Below are positions 24,101-43,867 of a stretch of DNA of 64,000 nt, one piece after another. Where the stretch lies: assembly GCA_965153455.1 (NCBI GenBank), contig OZ234498.1, positions 11,036,001 through 11,100,000 on the forward strand, given 5' to 3'. Source of the DNA: Sphagnum compactum. Lineage: Eukaryota; Bryophyta; Sphagnopsida; Sphagnales. The position numbers and the translations under genes are program-made. The notes beneath the pieces were generated by a model that ran no database searches, had not been told where the DNA came from, and saw nothing but the letters and a program-made list of their open reading frames with translations. The number at the start of each line of letters is the position of its first letter. Position 1 is the stretch's first letter.

Positions 24101-26239
24101 GCTTCATGGGTGCATGCTACATAACCTCATTGGCCTAAACTAACACCTCCTTTTTATTATTATTGTGGGTACCTATGCTATTCGCCTCTCCTACTCACAA
24201 CAGCCATGATTTCAGGTCTTTACAAGTTTCTGTTTTTGTGTCATTGACCAATCCCTATTATTGCAACCTTGAGGGAGGGGGGCTTCCCTAGGCAAGCAAT
24301 GAGATACTTGATTTCGAGAAATTTGATACTCTACCTACTTACATAGCCTCTTGATCTTCTCTCTCTACTTGGCTATTTCATGGGTGTGAGCTCCTTAGTT
24401 TAACATCTATGATTTCGAATCACCCATCAAAGCTAGTTCATGAAGGAAACAAGTTTGTTGCTCTATGGTGGTCTCTGTCCTTCCTTCCTTTTGTTTGTGT
24501 ACGGAGTTTAGGTTTCACTTCTATTTTTCAAAAAGCTTGAATTGAATTCACATGATTCTTCTAAGGTAGTGCACATGTTGTTCATTTTTATGGTTTTTGG
24601 TAGGATGTGTATGGAATCTGGAAAGCGATTGCTCTTCAACATATTTTGAACCTATGAATGACTATGGAAATTTGCTAGATATGGGACACATGATGATGGC
24701 ACTTGGTTCATATAGATTTTTATATATAGTATGTCTGGCCATTTGGAAATGGTAGTCTAAGCCGTTTTTATAACTGAACATGTCTCCCTTGTGGTGATGA
24801 TGTACTTGGTCGGTATAGTCTTTGATCTAGAACTACTTGCTAGTTGAAATTGATGGTTGTTTTAATATAACATGTTTCTTCCCTGATGGCACCGTTGATC
24901 AATGGTATGAAAAATATGATACCCAATGGACCATTCATTCACAAAATTAATGCATGCAACAATGTCTTTGTTGCATGTTCAAGTGTTATGTCATCTATTC
25001 AACATTTGTCTAGTTTTTTTCAGTTTGGGAATGTTTGATAATCACATGTCATATCAACAAGTTGGAAGGTGCAAGCTATAAACTTGGGTGCCTTTGAATG
25101 GTCGGGGCTACATTTACGGTAATGAGTGGCTAGTTGCTATTTTTTCTTGGTGAACTATTAAACAAGAGAAGTGTCTTTATAGTGGACCATGCATGGAATC
25201 TTATAATTACATCCAAATGTATGTTGCATGTATAATGTTTTGAATTGGTGGAGTGGGTTGAATGTAGAGAAAATTGTTTATAAAAACTGCAAAGTTTAAT
25301 TTGGTTACATCAATGAAATTTTTAATATCGCATACCAAGGTCCAAAAAAATCATATTTAATAATCATTATATTTATTATAATTTTAAAAAATGAGTTCTT
25401 TTTTTTTCATATGTTGAAAGAGCAATTGTTTTTCAGATGCCATACACTTTAAATCAAAAACTATAATTGAACACCATTGTATCAAATTTTGTTTCAAATG
25501 TGCATGCTCACAGGGATTGATGGTTGATAACACGATGACAACTTCATAAAACAGGTGCATTTTACATCGAACAAATAGTGTACATTGACTTGAATCATGG
25601 TTTGCATCTTTAAAGCAAAATGTATAGGATTCCAATTGTAGTGACATTTATATCTTCTTGTTACATATTTGTAATTTTGCAAACTTTCCAAAAAAGTACA
25701 ATATGTGGGGGCAATTCATACGTGCATGATTTGATCTTTTAGCTTTGTCACTTACAAAAACTCATGCATCAATGCCCCGTAAGCTTGATGCAAGCTTGAT
25801 GCCATTTGTTTTTAAGCATACTAGTAGGTGCTTGGATTGTGCAACTAACATGAGTGTTTTGTGGCATTGTGAATGTGTCGGGGAAACATTAGGTAACATA
25901 TTCAACATTGAGACATGGAGAGCAGTTCCACCATGTTCTGAAGTTGCATGATGCAGGTTTCATCACAATGGAAATACTCTGAAAAGGTGCGCATTACTAA
26001 GTATATTTAATTTCTTTTCCATTTTAATTTTTTGATTATTTGATGATTTTTTTTTTTTAATTTGAGTTTTTTGGCCTCCTCCTATAGAGCTTACATTTTT
26101 ATTAGGTTTAGTGGTTGCAGAAAACACCATAATGGGTTGTGCCAACAGACTCTTGCTATCATCTCACCACTTAGATTCTACTAACTCCATCCAATCACTG
26201 GCTTTTGAGCAAAACCAGAAATGTAGTAATAATGCATCA
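21181..26239. other. Left-arm intergenic DNA
   Basis: No gene recognised. It includes an LTR-like block at ~21690-21900 that resembles part of the direct repeats at 40.3 and 57.8 kb, and the 420-bp dispersed repeat at 22695-23113. All of it is mirrored in the right arm at 44.0-49.1 kb. Confidence 0.5.
22695..23113 (-). repeat. 420-bp dispersed repeat, copy 1
   Basis: This pairs with 47189-47600 (as part of the palindrome) and with a third, more divergent copy in the loop at 33540-33945. Shared landmarks include GGAAAGCTCTTGACGAG, the reverse of GCCCATGCACCCCT, and AACAAAACAAACTACCTTCC at one end. Confidence 0.8.
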
Positions 26240-29559
<3,320 letters not shown>

Positions 29560-29748
29560 AGTTGTTTGTTGATGAAGAAAATGTGAAGAGATGGGAGTTC
29601 TGAAGTTACTCTTATGTATGAATGTTTTTTGGTTTTTTGGCTTTTCTTTGGTTGGAAGCTTTCTTTCCTTCTGCAGAACCACTAGAAACAAGTGTTTTCT
29701 CAAGGAATTTCCTCTTGGAGCCACAGTGGTGACCATCCATAGAGACAT

Positions 29749-32700
29749 GGTTTAGTTGCCCCTAGTAGGGTTAAGGTGTTGAGGAGGCATTATGCAAAAG
29801 AATGAAACTTGTGGCAGATGTGTTTATAGTGTTTATGGAAGGCATGTTGTCAAAAGTAACTTTTCTTCCACAATTGGACTTGTTGTTTTGAAAAATGAAA
29901 TGCCCACTCTATTTCAAAATACTTCTTTTTTTCTTTTTTTTTCCTATGAAGGTGTAGTCATACATACATGTACCATTAGCATTCATAACCACTGTTTTAT
30001 TTTTTGAACTTTGGATTGTAAAATAAATAAATAAATTTTTTTAATAAAATGTTATTGTGAATACATTATGTACATATCAAAAAAAATAGAATCAATCTAA
30101 GGAGTGAAATGTATGTATAAGGAATTTTCAAGCTTTTTAACCACTACTTGAAAACTGCTTAAAAGTAATTTTGACATTAAAAGCAGAATTTGAAAATATT
30201 TTTTAATGAGATATTTTTGGATTTTTTTTAATGTAAACCTTAACATAATAGTATTTTTTTTAAATTCTAAAAAATTGAATGTTTTTTTGAAAGATGTATT
30301 AAAAATATTTTAAGAAAGGAATTCTTTAAATAGAAAACATGTCATCCATTTTTTCGTATTACCATACATGTACTTATGTTAACCATAATTCTTTGTGAAC
30401 TGGTACTTTAACCGATAGTACCTAAACCGGTAAACTTGTTGGACAAGTAGTTGGCAAAATAGGTAGTAGATTTTGAAAATTATGACTGTTCACTACAGTT
30501 TTACTAAATAGTTTCTAATAGTTGATTAGAACAAGGAGTTTTATCAGCTAGTTAATGTTTAGGTGATTTGCACGAAAAATTTCAAAGTTCAAACTTAGAG
30601 TATGAAGGAAGGATGGTAGAAGATGAGAGACATCAAATCTCTATTTTCCATACTTACTTTTTGAAAACTCTAATGTACAAACTCTGATTTCTTAATATAA
30701 TTTTGTATTTTCATTACAAGTTGGAGTACCTGTTAACATTGAGTAGTTTGTACCTATTCAGAATTTAGGAAATGAAATTTACATCAAGTAGGAGACTTTT
30801 GATGTTAATTTGATATTGTGTTTCTTTTTCATTGAAAACACGAAAGCATTTTTGTATTTCAACAATATCTTTTTTGAAATTGTATGCAAATTGAATACAT
30901 GTTAGTTTAGGAATTGTAAATAGTTCTAGTTTCTTTAGTTTAAATGTACTTGTTTACTATTTTAAGAATCTATTGTTGGAAAAGGCAGAAGTTGAACAAC
31001 CTTAATGGGAATACAAAAACCCATTAACAACTTGTTTTACAAAATTTGATATGTCATCTCTTTCACCTTTGCAAATATAAAACCCTAGCAAAACTTTGCA
31101 TGCAACATTCACAACATAATTTTTTGTCAACCATTCCCAAAATTTGGGAATGACGTTGTAAACATGGTTTGAACCTTTCTTGGCCAATATTCGAAGTCCT
31201 AACTATTTGCATGTTTGGTTGCATATTTCATTTGAATTCCATACATGATATGCATTGTAATTATTTTTAGTGTACAACATTTGCGATTCCATTCATGATG
31301 GGGGTACAAAAAAAATTGACCTATCATTAGAAAAAATTGTGTCCATTCCAACCATATGGTTATGACTATAGATGCAATTAGTGTTTAAATCAACTTCTTT
31401 TACGACTGTAGTTAGATTAGTCTTATGTGTCATTTTAGTTGTAAATGTGTGTAGTAATTTATGCGACTATTATATTCACATATGCAACTACAATGTTGAT
31501 ACAATCAAATGAAGTTGAAAATGCGACTATAATTTGTGACTATTACATGTTTGGATGGAAAAGTACAATGAAAGTGCACATTTTTCATCCAATATTGTGA
31601 ATGGATGAAAACTTAGTTGTTTTTTCAACTGGTCATAATTGTTTTGGCAACTAGGGCCAATAATTTTTCCATTTACAATATTTTGATGATTATACCATAT
31701 GTGGCATCTTTGGGAATTACAATATTTGTTTAATAATCAACTTGTGTTTAACTATTTATTTGTATTTTGTATTGTTTATTGACATTGACAATACAAATTA
31801 TTATTATTTATTAAATATATTTGAGTTATGATCTATTTATATATATTATATATGATGATTATTTAATTATATATTATACATATAAATTAAAATTTATTGC
31901 TAAAATTACAACATATTATAGTCATAATCAAATATGATATATTTTTTAATCAAATATAGGTTTAAGATGTCTAAGAAATATATCATTTATTTGATCATAA
32001 AACTTTTACCATAATTTAGATAAAAAATTTATATAAAAATATTTGTAATTATATAAAATATAAAATTTCATCAAATTGATTAATTATCTAAAATTACTAA
32101 TTGTGATTTAAATTAAGATCTAAAGTATAAAAAAATTATACATCATAAATATTATAACTGATTTTTTTAAATATTATTATTTCAAATGTGATAGATATAT
32201 TATCCTATTTACACAAATTATATGTGAATTAATTAAAATTATGATATATCATAATCACATTGTATAATATGTCTATTTAATGAAATGAAGGATTAATATG
32301 TGGGAGATAAAAATATTTATTTATTTATTATTAAATATTAGTTGTAAAATAATTTTCATTTCAACATCATGTGCTTGAAAGAATAATTCCAACAAATCAT
32401 CATTGAAATGTAATTCAATTTAACAAAATTCAGAAAACATTTATTCAAATTAATGTACATTTTTGGAAGAAGAATATATTTAATCGTGTATGTCATTGAA
32501 AGTACTTTAAGAATCAACTTAATTTTTTTTCATTTGGACAAATATCAATAAAATATGAAATATTGAAATTGATGTTTGTGCAATGTTTAAAATCAAGTAT
32601 GGGTTAAATAGAATGCATTCCATTATATTTGCACATCAAGTCAAGTGGTTTGATGGTAGAAGAGTTGATATCCATCCTTGGGGTCTAAGGTATATTGCCT

Positions 32701-33539
32701 ACTTTTGTTTGTTATTTGCTCTAAGGAAATTAAGATTGCTATTGTGGATGCCCTATTCAAAATATCTTACAAGTTGGTAAGATGTCAATAGATGTTGGGA
32801 AGGATGTCATGCATGATAAGAAGAGGTAAATCTAAACCTTCAATTGAATTTCAAAAATAAATTTTGATAGAAATATTTTTTAAATTTATTGCTTGTAAGG
32901 ACACTTTTAAAGACTCTAGGGACATCCTAAGAAAGTCCCTTCTTCGAACCTTGAATAAAACTATCAAAGAAAATACTAGTTTACCCATTGGTACAAACCA
33001 AGTGTTTATTACTTAAGAAGGGCTTTTACTCATTAGTTAGACTTTATTTATTACTTTATTATTTCAATATACTTTCTTCCAAGTATGGCCCAATTATTTC
33101 AAAAATTGTTGATTTGCAAACAATTTGGTGAAACAAACATGTATGTCTATCCTATCTCTAGCATAAGTCTACTATTCATTCATGATTTTGTTGGAGTTGA
33201 TTTTATAGTCATAGAAACACATTTGGGTAATTAAATCTAGGATTTAGTTTAGTAGCATTTTAAAAAAAACTAATGATCAAACATTTTTGTTTGTATTGAA
33301 GGTAGCATAATTTTTATAGTCTAAAGTTATTGTACCTAGAACTCATGTTTGGCATTAATTAAAGAGTAGAATTTCTATAATCTTAATAAAGCTACCTACC
33401 TATGATTCATGTTTGATTTTAATTAGTTTTTGAAGAGGCCAAACATACAAAAAGGAAAGCCTTACCCACATAGCTGGCTATTGAAACCCAATAACTATTT
33501 TACATAGCTAACATTAGTGCGGCCTGTGCAGTTGGCCCA
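29749..33539. other. Loop of the palindrome, left part: AT-rich, no gene
   Basis: Very AT-rich, especially 31700-32500. Several short frames exist, such as 32583-32780, but none has a family signature. No copy elsewhere in the window was seen. Confidence 0.45.
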
Positions 33540-33945
33540 AGTGTTATCACGTCCTCAACTGTTTTTTCCTTCCAAAACTTGGTTTTTTGGAATTTATTTG
33601 AATTTTCACCGGTAGAAATCATTTAGAAATCAAAATCTTCCACATTCTGAATCCAAATTTTACCAAATAAAATCCATAAAATCCTACTCATCATGATCTT
33701 TCCAAAAACACCAAAGGCATATTCCAAATTTTCCGAATTTTTTAAACTATGGTTTAATTTAATTTTTAGTGAAGAAATCATTCAATATTCAAAAGTTTTT
33801 GCATCGCAAGTCCAAACGTCATGGAAGCAAGCCCATGCACCCCTTCTTGTTGAGAGCTTTCCAAAGACACTAAGAACACAATTTGAAGCATCCCGATTTG
33901 GTGGATCTCTTAATAAAAAAAACAAAACAAAACAAACTACCTTCC
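33540..33945 (+). repeat. 420-bp dispersed repeat, loop copy
   Basis: It follows 47189-47600 in the same orientation from AAGTGTTATCACGTCCTCAACTG to AACTACCTTCCTTCATAG, with roughly 85-90% identity by eye. Because it lies in the loop, it is independent of the palindrome duplication and shows that the element is a dispersed family. Confidence 0.8.
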
Positions 33946-36900
33946 TTCATAGATAGATTTCAAAACAGTGGGATTCTAGGATACCTTTTGAATTGAGTGG
34001 CATAACATAATTATCATCGATTAATACTGAAAATTTGAAATATTCAAAGGAGGGCTATTGGACCCCCTTTTTTCACAAAAAAAATATTTTGGCAAGATTT
34101 ACCAAATATGATTCATAGGTACGATAATCTGAACAGTTATCCTAATACACATGTAGTACAAATCTTCAATATGTCATGATAGTCTTGATGATCATTTAAA
34201 GATAATGCAAGCTTCAAATTTAACAAATCTGATGTAGGCACCAAGCCATGAAGCATCAATCATTCACCTTACATAACACACAATTCTAATGGAATGACAT
34301 TACAAAAACCCCTATTGTTAGCATTATTTTGTTAACAAATATTTACTCAAATCCTTTTTTGTATCACCTTTGGGAGTTTAGATTCACTTAGTTCACATAC
34401 CCCACCCCCCCTCTTTATGTCCAAGCCTAGATTTTGAATTTAAGGTTTATGCCCCATGTCATTCTAAAACCATATAACATCTAAAGGAGTTGGATTGTTC
34501 AACTCAAGAATGATGTTTTTATTATATGATGTTGAATAAAACATTTTCAAGAAGCATATATGCATGTGATGATCCTTTGTGACTTTGAGGTTTGTTGTTT
34601 TTGTATTTTCATCACAATTTTTTTGCTTGCAACACAATTCGTAATCTACACCTTTCACCTTTTATAAATCATATAGTTGTCCTCAACACATTCTTTCTAA
34701 TCACTCATTGGTGATTCATATTTCTACACATTGTTTTTGTTCAACTATCAATGATGATTTGCAGTGTCCTTTCATGACTTCTTGTTTTTATGTTCACACA
34801 AGTTTTCTACAACTATTGACAACTCTTTTTGTTCCTTTGCAATTTCAATTATTTTTCAATGTTTTTGTATTCTCAATGCAAATTTTATTTTTTGCTTACA
34901 ACATCTAGTGAACAAGTGGCACATTGTTTTGCATCCTTTTTATTTTCACCAAAAACATTTGTCCCTTTTCTTCTAAGTTGTACACTTGTTTGTTATTCTA
35001 CTATGTCTTTTTCCCTTGCCTTGTTTGCTTTTGTGCTTATTAGTTGTGTGTGCATGTGTGATTCTTTTTACAAATGTTGAAGATGTTGCAATTATACAAG
35101 TCTTCTTGTGTTTCTCACTAGGTTAATATAGAATTTGTTGTGTGCATTTGATCTCTCATCTTTTTTGCAACTTTCTAACCTACTTCTATAGTTACAAGCA
35201 ACTTGCAAATTGTTTAAACCGGTGTTGTCGGATTTTCTTTTTGAAAGAACCTTCGATTTGGTTTTGACATTTAAAAATCTATGTGACGATTTTCCATGTA
35301 CAAATTTGAGCTAGGTTCTTCCAAAATTTGAACCCTTCAGTTTCGGTTCTAGCATATTTTTTCAAACTTAAGATTCTCCAGACCTAGTTTTTGAACCAAG
35401 TCTAGTTCCATGTACACACTACACATTCCTCACTGCTAAAAATTATGCGAGTACAAAATTTTACAACAAATGAAAATAGAGGTCTATGTAAATATAGAGT
35501 TGAACTACTGATTTAAATTAACAACTAATTATAAAGTCCAATCTACTTATTAATTTTTGAAAAAAAGTCAAAATTCTAATATATATATCCTTATCCTATT
35601 TTCAAAAAAAAAAATTCATGGTTTCAGTTCCAGTTCTAAATCTAGCAAAACATTTTTTCCATGGTTTGGTTCTTGTGTTGATTCCAACAAGTTGATGTCA
35701 ATTCGGTTATGGGTTACAAGAACTTGACCTTGAATCAACGATTTTTACTTTTCAACCGGATACCTTCACAACATTGGTTTAAACCTCTATTTATTTTTAA
35801 TATCATAAGCTTGCATACAATTGAGATGGTTTCATACAAAGCTTGATCATTGGGTTAAGTTAAGGTCAACAACATGATTTTTGATATTTTTTGTTACAAA
35901 GTATGTTGATGAGTGATGGTTGCAAAACTTTAAAATGAGATAACATACCTTGTTTGGTATCGTCAATGAACTTAAGCTACTAGCTCACTAATAAGACACA
36001 AAATACATTTTTATTTTAGTTGAGGTGTAAGCAACTTGTGCTCTTTATAAACTTGATCAAGGTTCTAAGGTTATAATGGATTGTTTTGTTGTGAGTTGAT
36101 TAATTGCCTTTCTTGTTTGAGAGGTGCTCAAAAGGTGATCATTGCAATCAATCTTGTTTTCATGAAAATCATTGTCTTAATAGCCTATTAGAAGTGTGAT
36201 GCAAGAATTCTAAGTATTTTGTGGTCTCCCAAATACACAGGGAGCCATAAATGATGCTCACTTCTCTACTTCAAAAGGTTTTTGAACCTTTCAGTGATGA
36301 TTACTAGTATTTATCATAAGATTAAAGGATATAATGTAATGTTTCAAGTTATCATAAATGATTAAAAAAACATTGTATTAACTTATTTGTTGGTCTCCCT
36401 AGTAGTGTTAACAACTCTATAATTCTTACAAAGTTCAAACCTTATTTTTAAGCTAAATATCATGAACTTTCTTTGTGGAAAACAAGTAAAAAATTGCTTA
36501 TTAATAAATAAAAGTTATCCCCTTTGGTCTTAGTTGATGACACCATGTAGTGAAGGAAAACAAAACATTCTTGAGATATTGCATAACAAGATGCACAATC
36601 AAGGTTAATATGTCATGGAGAAAGACATTTCATGAGTTGCATGAGAAAATAGAGATGCAAATTTGCCATGTGTTAGGTCTAGTCACATTCTGTTGTCTCC
36701 TATATTACTTTTAATTGGTCAACATAGAATATTTAATAAATAAGTATTAAACATGTTACATGAAAAAACATGTGTCGGCCAAGACATTGTTGTTGGATAA
36801 CATTTGCACCAAAGACATTGAGCAAGGGTAAAATAGAATATGGGGAGTGTCCAATGTTAAACACAATTGGAGGTCAAAAAGTTTCAAGTGAACATAATTG

Positions 36901-39061
36901 AATTGAACTAGAATTACATTTCTAGAATGTTAATGAAACATGGCTTCAACTGGTAGACAACTATGTATTTCCTTGATGTTTTATTGTAATGTCTTGTTTG
37001 TATTTCTATGTACTTAGGGATTGAAAATTCAAGCAACATTTTTGTTTCCTTGGTCTATAATCTCTATGGTAGAATTAGGAGAGGTTATTGCCTTCATTTT
37101 TTAGTACATCATGTTCATGACATGAGTTAATCCAAAGATAGCTTGGATCATGCTCTTGATATGTGTTTATTAATTTTAATGTTTAGGTGCAAATATACAA
37201 TCATGACCCACACCTTTTTGTCCTATGCATAGTTTGGAAAAATTAAATATTTTGAAATGTTTAACACTTTCATTATACCATTATGTTAAATTTGAAAAAA
37301 TTTCCCAACAATATGCATTTTCAAATCTTTTCAAGTTTTTAAAAAGTCTTTTAAACATTGAAAAATAGTAGTTATAATGTTTTAAAAATGATTGTGAGTA
37401 TCTATATTAATTAAATTCATTTTTTTAAATAAAAATGATCCCATAATATTTAATGTTTTTAAAAAATAAATACACAAAAAAAAAATTCAACATTAATTTG
37501 ATGTATGAATTAAAAACATGTAAAACATTAACCATTGGTTACATCTTATGTGGGTTGTGGTTTTGTGTTTGCATTCATCTTCCTTTTTTAAATACTGAAT
37601 TTGTTAATTTTGAAGCTTTTATTATGCATAAGAGTGTTGCTCCTCAATTTGTAGACTTTTAATGTAAATTTTTTCAATTGAAACCACTAGGATCTTATTA
37701 CCTTTTTTTGTCACTTCCTCTACATCTCTTTTTGTAGTCTATGGTCCATAAAATATTTTTGTAGCCATGCTTTCAAACATTTGATTCTCCAAACTTTTGC
37801 CAATGAAATTAAGTATAGTTATTGAGAATTGATATTTTGATTTGAGATTTTTTGTTTTGAGTTTGAGGTGAAATGTGTAAGTAAATTGATTTTCATTTTG
37901 TGGAATTGTATCAAGGTTTGTGCTCAACATAGCGACACCTTGCTAAGCCATTGGTTGTTGTTGGATCATGAAATCACAAGTCAGATGTATTTGTGAAATC
38001 ATGGATAGTCGAGAGTACTTGTTTGCATGCAATTGTTTCACAAAGGCACAAAGAGTTCTAAACGTTGCAATGAAGATAGACGTTGATGGAAAACTTTGCT
38101 CAAACTTACTAGTTTTGGAACTCATAAAGTTAAGTAGAATTCGAACTTGTTCTAATTTAAGTTCAACAACTTTAACTTAGCACATTCACTAACATTGCAT
38201 TAATAATAACTAACACCTTAGATGTTACATAATTTTTAATGTTATCATTACCATTAGGTGGAGACATTGATATCTAGCCATTTCTTTGACATCTAGTTAA
38301 TATTGTTCTACCAATAGGTGTGGATGCAACTTTTTTTGTTAAGTTATATGGCAAAAAACTTCATGTGTGTTTTTGCTTCTTTGCATTGATGTTCCATTAT
38401 AAAGTGTTTCAAGAGATCCATTGTAATTTATCACCTTAATTAACTAATGATATAAAACTTGGATGGATGAGTTTTTAGATGTCTCACAATGCTTTGGCCC
38501 TTGAAGAGTCTTTCCTTTATTTGCAAAGTTGAATTGTTAAAAAAATTCAACCTCCTAAGACTTGCTTTTTTCTTTTTCTTTTCATCTTTTGACTTTGCAA
38601 AGGTGACAAAAAAATTTGTTGGAAAATGCATGCATTTGACAAGCAAAAAAAACACAAATTTCAAGTTATTCTCCATTTTTTTCACAAAATATCATGAGAT
38701 TTGTTGCAAAAGAAAGCATTGTGCAACACTTCATTTCCCATTCTCAAGAGCAACATAACCCTTGATTTTATTGGGGGGCATACCAACCTCATTCCCATGC
38801 CCAAGAACAACACAACTTTGCCATGACCTGGCCATCCCTTTGCCATAGAAAAAATGGAAGATTTTTTGCCTTTACCAAGGCACCTTACAAATGTGGATGG
38901 TGCTTAGAGCCTAGGGGAGGGAGATTATGTAAGGTACCTACATCCTCCTTGTTCAAAAGCAATGCATTCTTCTAAGGAATTTTGAAAAAGAAACATTTGA
39001 AAAAGAAAAAGAAAAAAAGCCTAGAGCCCTAGGGAGTATAGGGAATTTTTCTTTTTCCAAA
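33946..39061. other. Loop of the palindrome, right part: AT-rich, no gene
   Basis: No gene, RNA or transposon protein recognised on either strand. Short frames such as 34708-35080 and 38489-38758 are Phe/Leu/Lys-rich and look random. Confidence 0.45.
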
Positions 39062-39643
39062 ATTTGGTGCTATTTTTCTTAGTGTACCTGAACACATTAT
39101 TATTAACAACAATCTTACCTGCATTATTAAATTCAATGCAAAGCATTTCAAAAATGCAATGCTCATTTTTATCAAAAACCAAAATAATTTTCAGTTTAGA
39201 AATGTCTTCCCTATTTTTTTCCTTTTTTTTCCCCCACAATACCCATTGGGTATCTCAGATTTAAAAAAATAAAATAATAAAAATAAAATAATAATAATAT
39301 TATTATTATTATTGCCACATAATTTTGTCAAAATTCACCACTAAGAAAAGAAAACCAAAGAAAATCCATTTTAGGTATGGAATATGGAAGTGCAAGTACA
39401 ATAAATAGGTAGGCACCTAGGCACCTACTAAGTGAATCACTAGGGTTTGGAGACAACTCTCAAGTAGCCAAATAGCTATGACCACATTCAATGTTCCAAC
39501 TCAACCTTTTCTTTTTTGTGAGCTCTTAGCTGACCTACCTTGATGGTGCTTGTTGTGGTGTGCACTTTTACTTGAATCCATGACACTTTTAGCCCTCCCA
39601 TTGGTCCCTCCCAACCCACAACTCATGAGCCAATCTCATCTTC

Positions 39644-39678
<35 letters not shown>

Positions 39679-40428
39679 TCAATTCCTTTGATACCTACTT
39701 TGTTTTGCACTTTTTGTGTTGCACTTTCCTTCCTTTCCATTCATTCCTTTTGATACCTACTTTTGCACTTATTGTAAGCACCTTCCTTCCTTCCTTCCTT
39801 CCCTCCCTTCCCTCCCTTCTTCTTCTTACTTCATTTCTTACTTACTTATATTTATTATGATATTTATTTATTTCCCTTCTTACTTGTGCTCTTTTGTTTT
39901 TGCACATCTTTGCTTGTTTCCTCCTTAGATTCCCTTTTGATAATTTTGCACCTTTTTTTTTTTCTTTTTTCTTTTTTTTGGGGGGAGCATCATATCAAAT
40001 TTAATTTCTTGTCTTTTGTTATTGTTTTTTTCGGGGTTTAGGGTTTAGGGTTTTGAATTTTCCACAAATTTTGGTGGTCATGATTGTGAGTACTTTCCTT
40101 GGCTGTTTCTCACTTGGTTGTGGTCGGTACTTGGTACGTCTCTTATGACAAAAAGGCTCACCTATCGTCTGTTGCCCCCACCTATTTTACTTCTTAACCT
40201 ACCTAACTATTTTATGAATTTGAGCTTTGCATTGTTGTGCATTACTAATGACAATTATAAATAAATAAATAAATAAATAAATCTTATGTTGTCATATTTT
40301 ATTTCCAATAATTCATCATTATGTATGTCAATGTCAAATTTAATTTAAATTAATGTACATTTCATGGACATGAAAAGACACACGTTAATTTGTTTTTTCA
40401 TATCCATGTTGGTGGATAGGGAAAGAGA
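39062..40428 (+). repeat. Direct repeat A, inner flank of the right arm
   Basis: It matches 56652-57878 in the same orientation. Shared landmarks are GAACACATTATTATTAACAA, CCCACAATACCCATTGGGTA, CACTAGGGTTTGGAGACAAC, a (TC)n plus CCTTCCTT tract, GGGGTTTAGGGTTT, and GGTGGATAGGGAAAGAGA at the end. A middle section (~39545-39650) is replaced by different sequence in the other copy. It carries a (TC)n run at 39647-39676, telomere-like TTTAGGG units at ~40036-40052 and an (AAAT)n run at ~40258-40282. No coding capacity. Function unknown; it could be a solo or terminal LTR-like unit. Confidence 0.85.
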
Positions 40429-40745
40429 TCCTTATATTTGGTTTAGAGTGTGTAGCCAAATATATAAAAGGATGATTAAAGATTTAAACTTCATATTTGG
40501 TTTATAGCCATATTTGGCTAAATATTTTTTAAGGAAGATCGCCAGTTTTTCCACATGCTTCTATGGATGGTCACCACTGTGGCTCCAAGAGGAAATTCCT
40601 TTAAGAAAACACTTTGTTTCTGGTGGTTCTGCAGAAGGGAAGGAAGCTTCCAACCAAAGAAAAGCCAAAAAAACAAAAAACATTCATACATAAGAGTAAC
40701 CTCAGAACTCCCATCTCTTCACGTTTTCTTCATCAACAAACAACT

Positions 40746-43867
<3,122 letters not shown>

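Noticed and set aside
32583-32780. Possible retroelement coding fragment in the loop
   Set aside because: The WFDGRRVDIHPWG-like stretch did not match any motif I could place, and flanks give no support.
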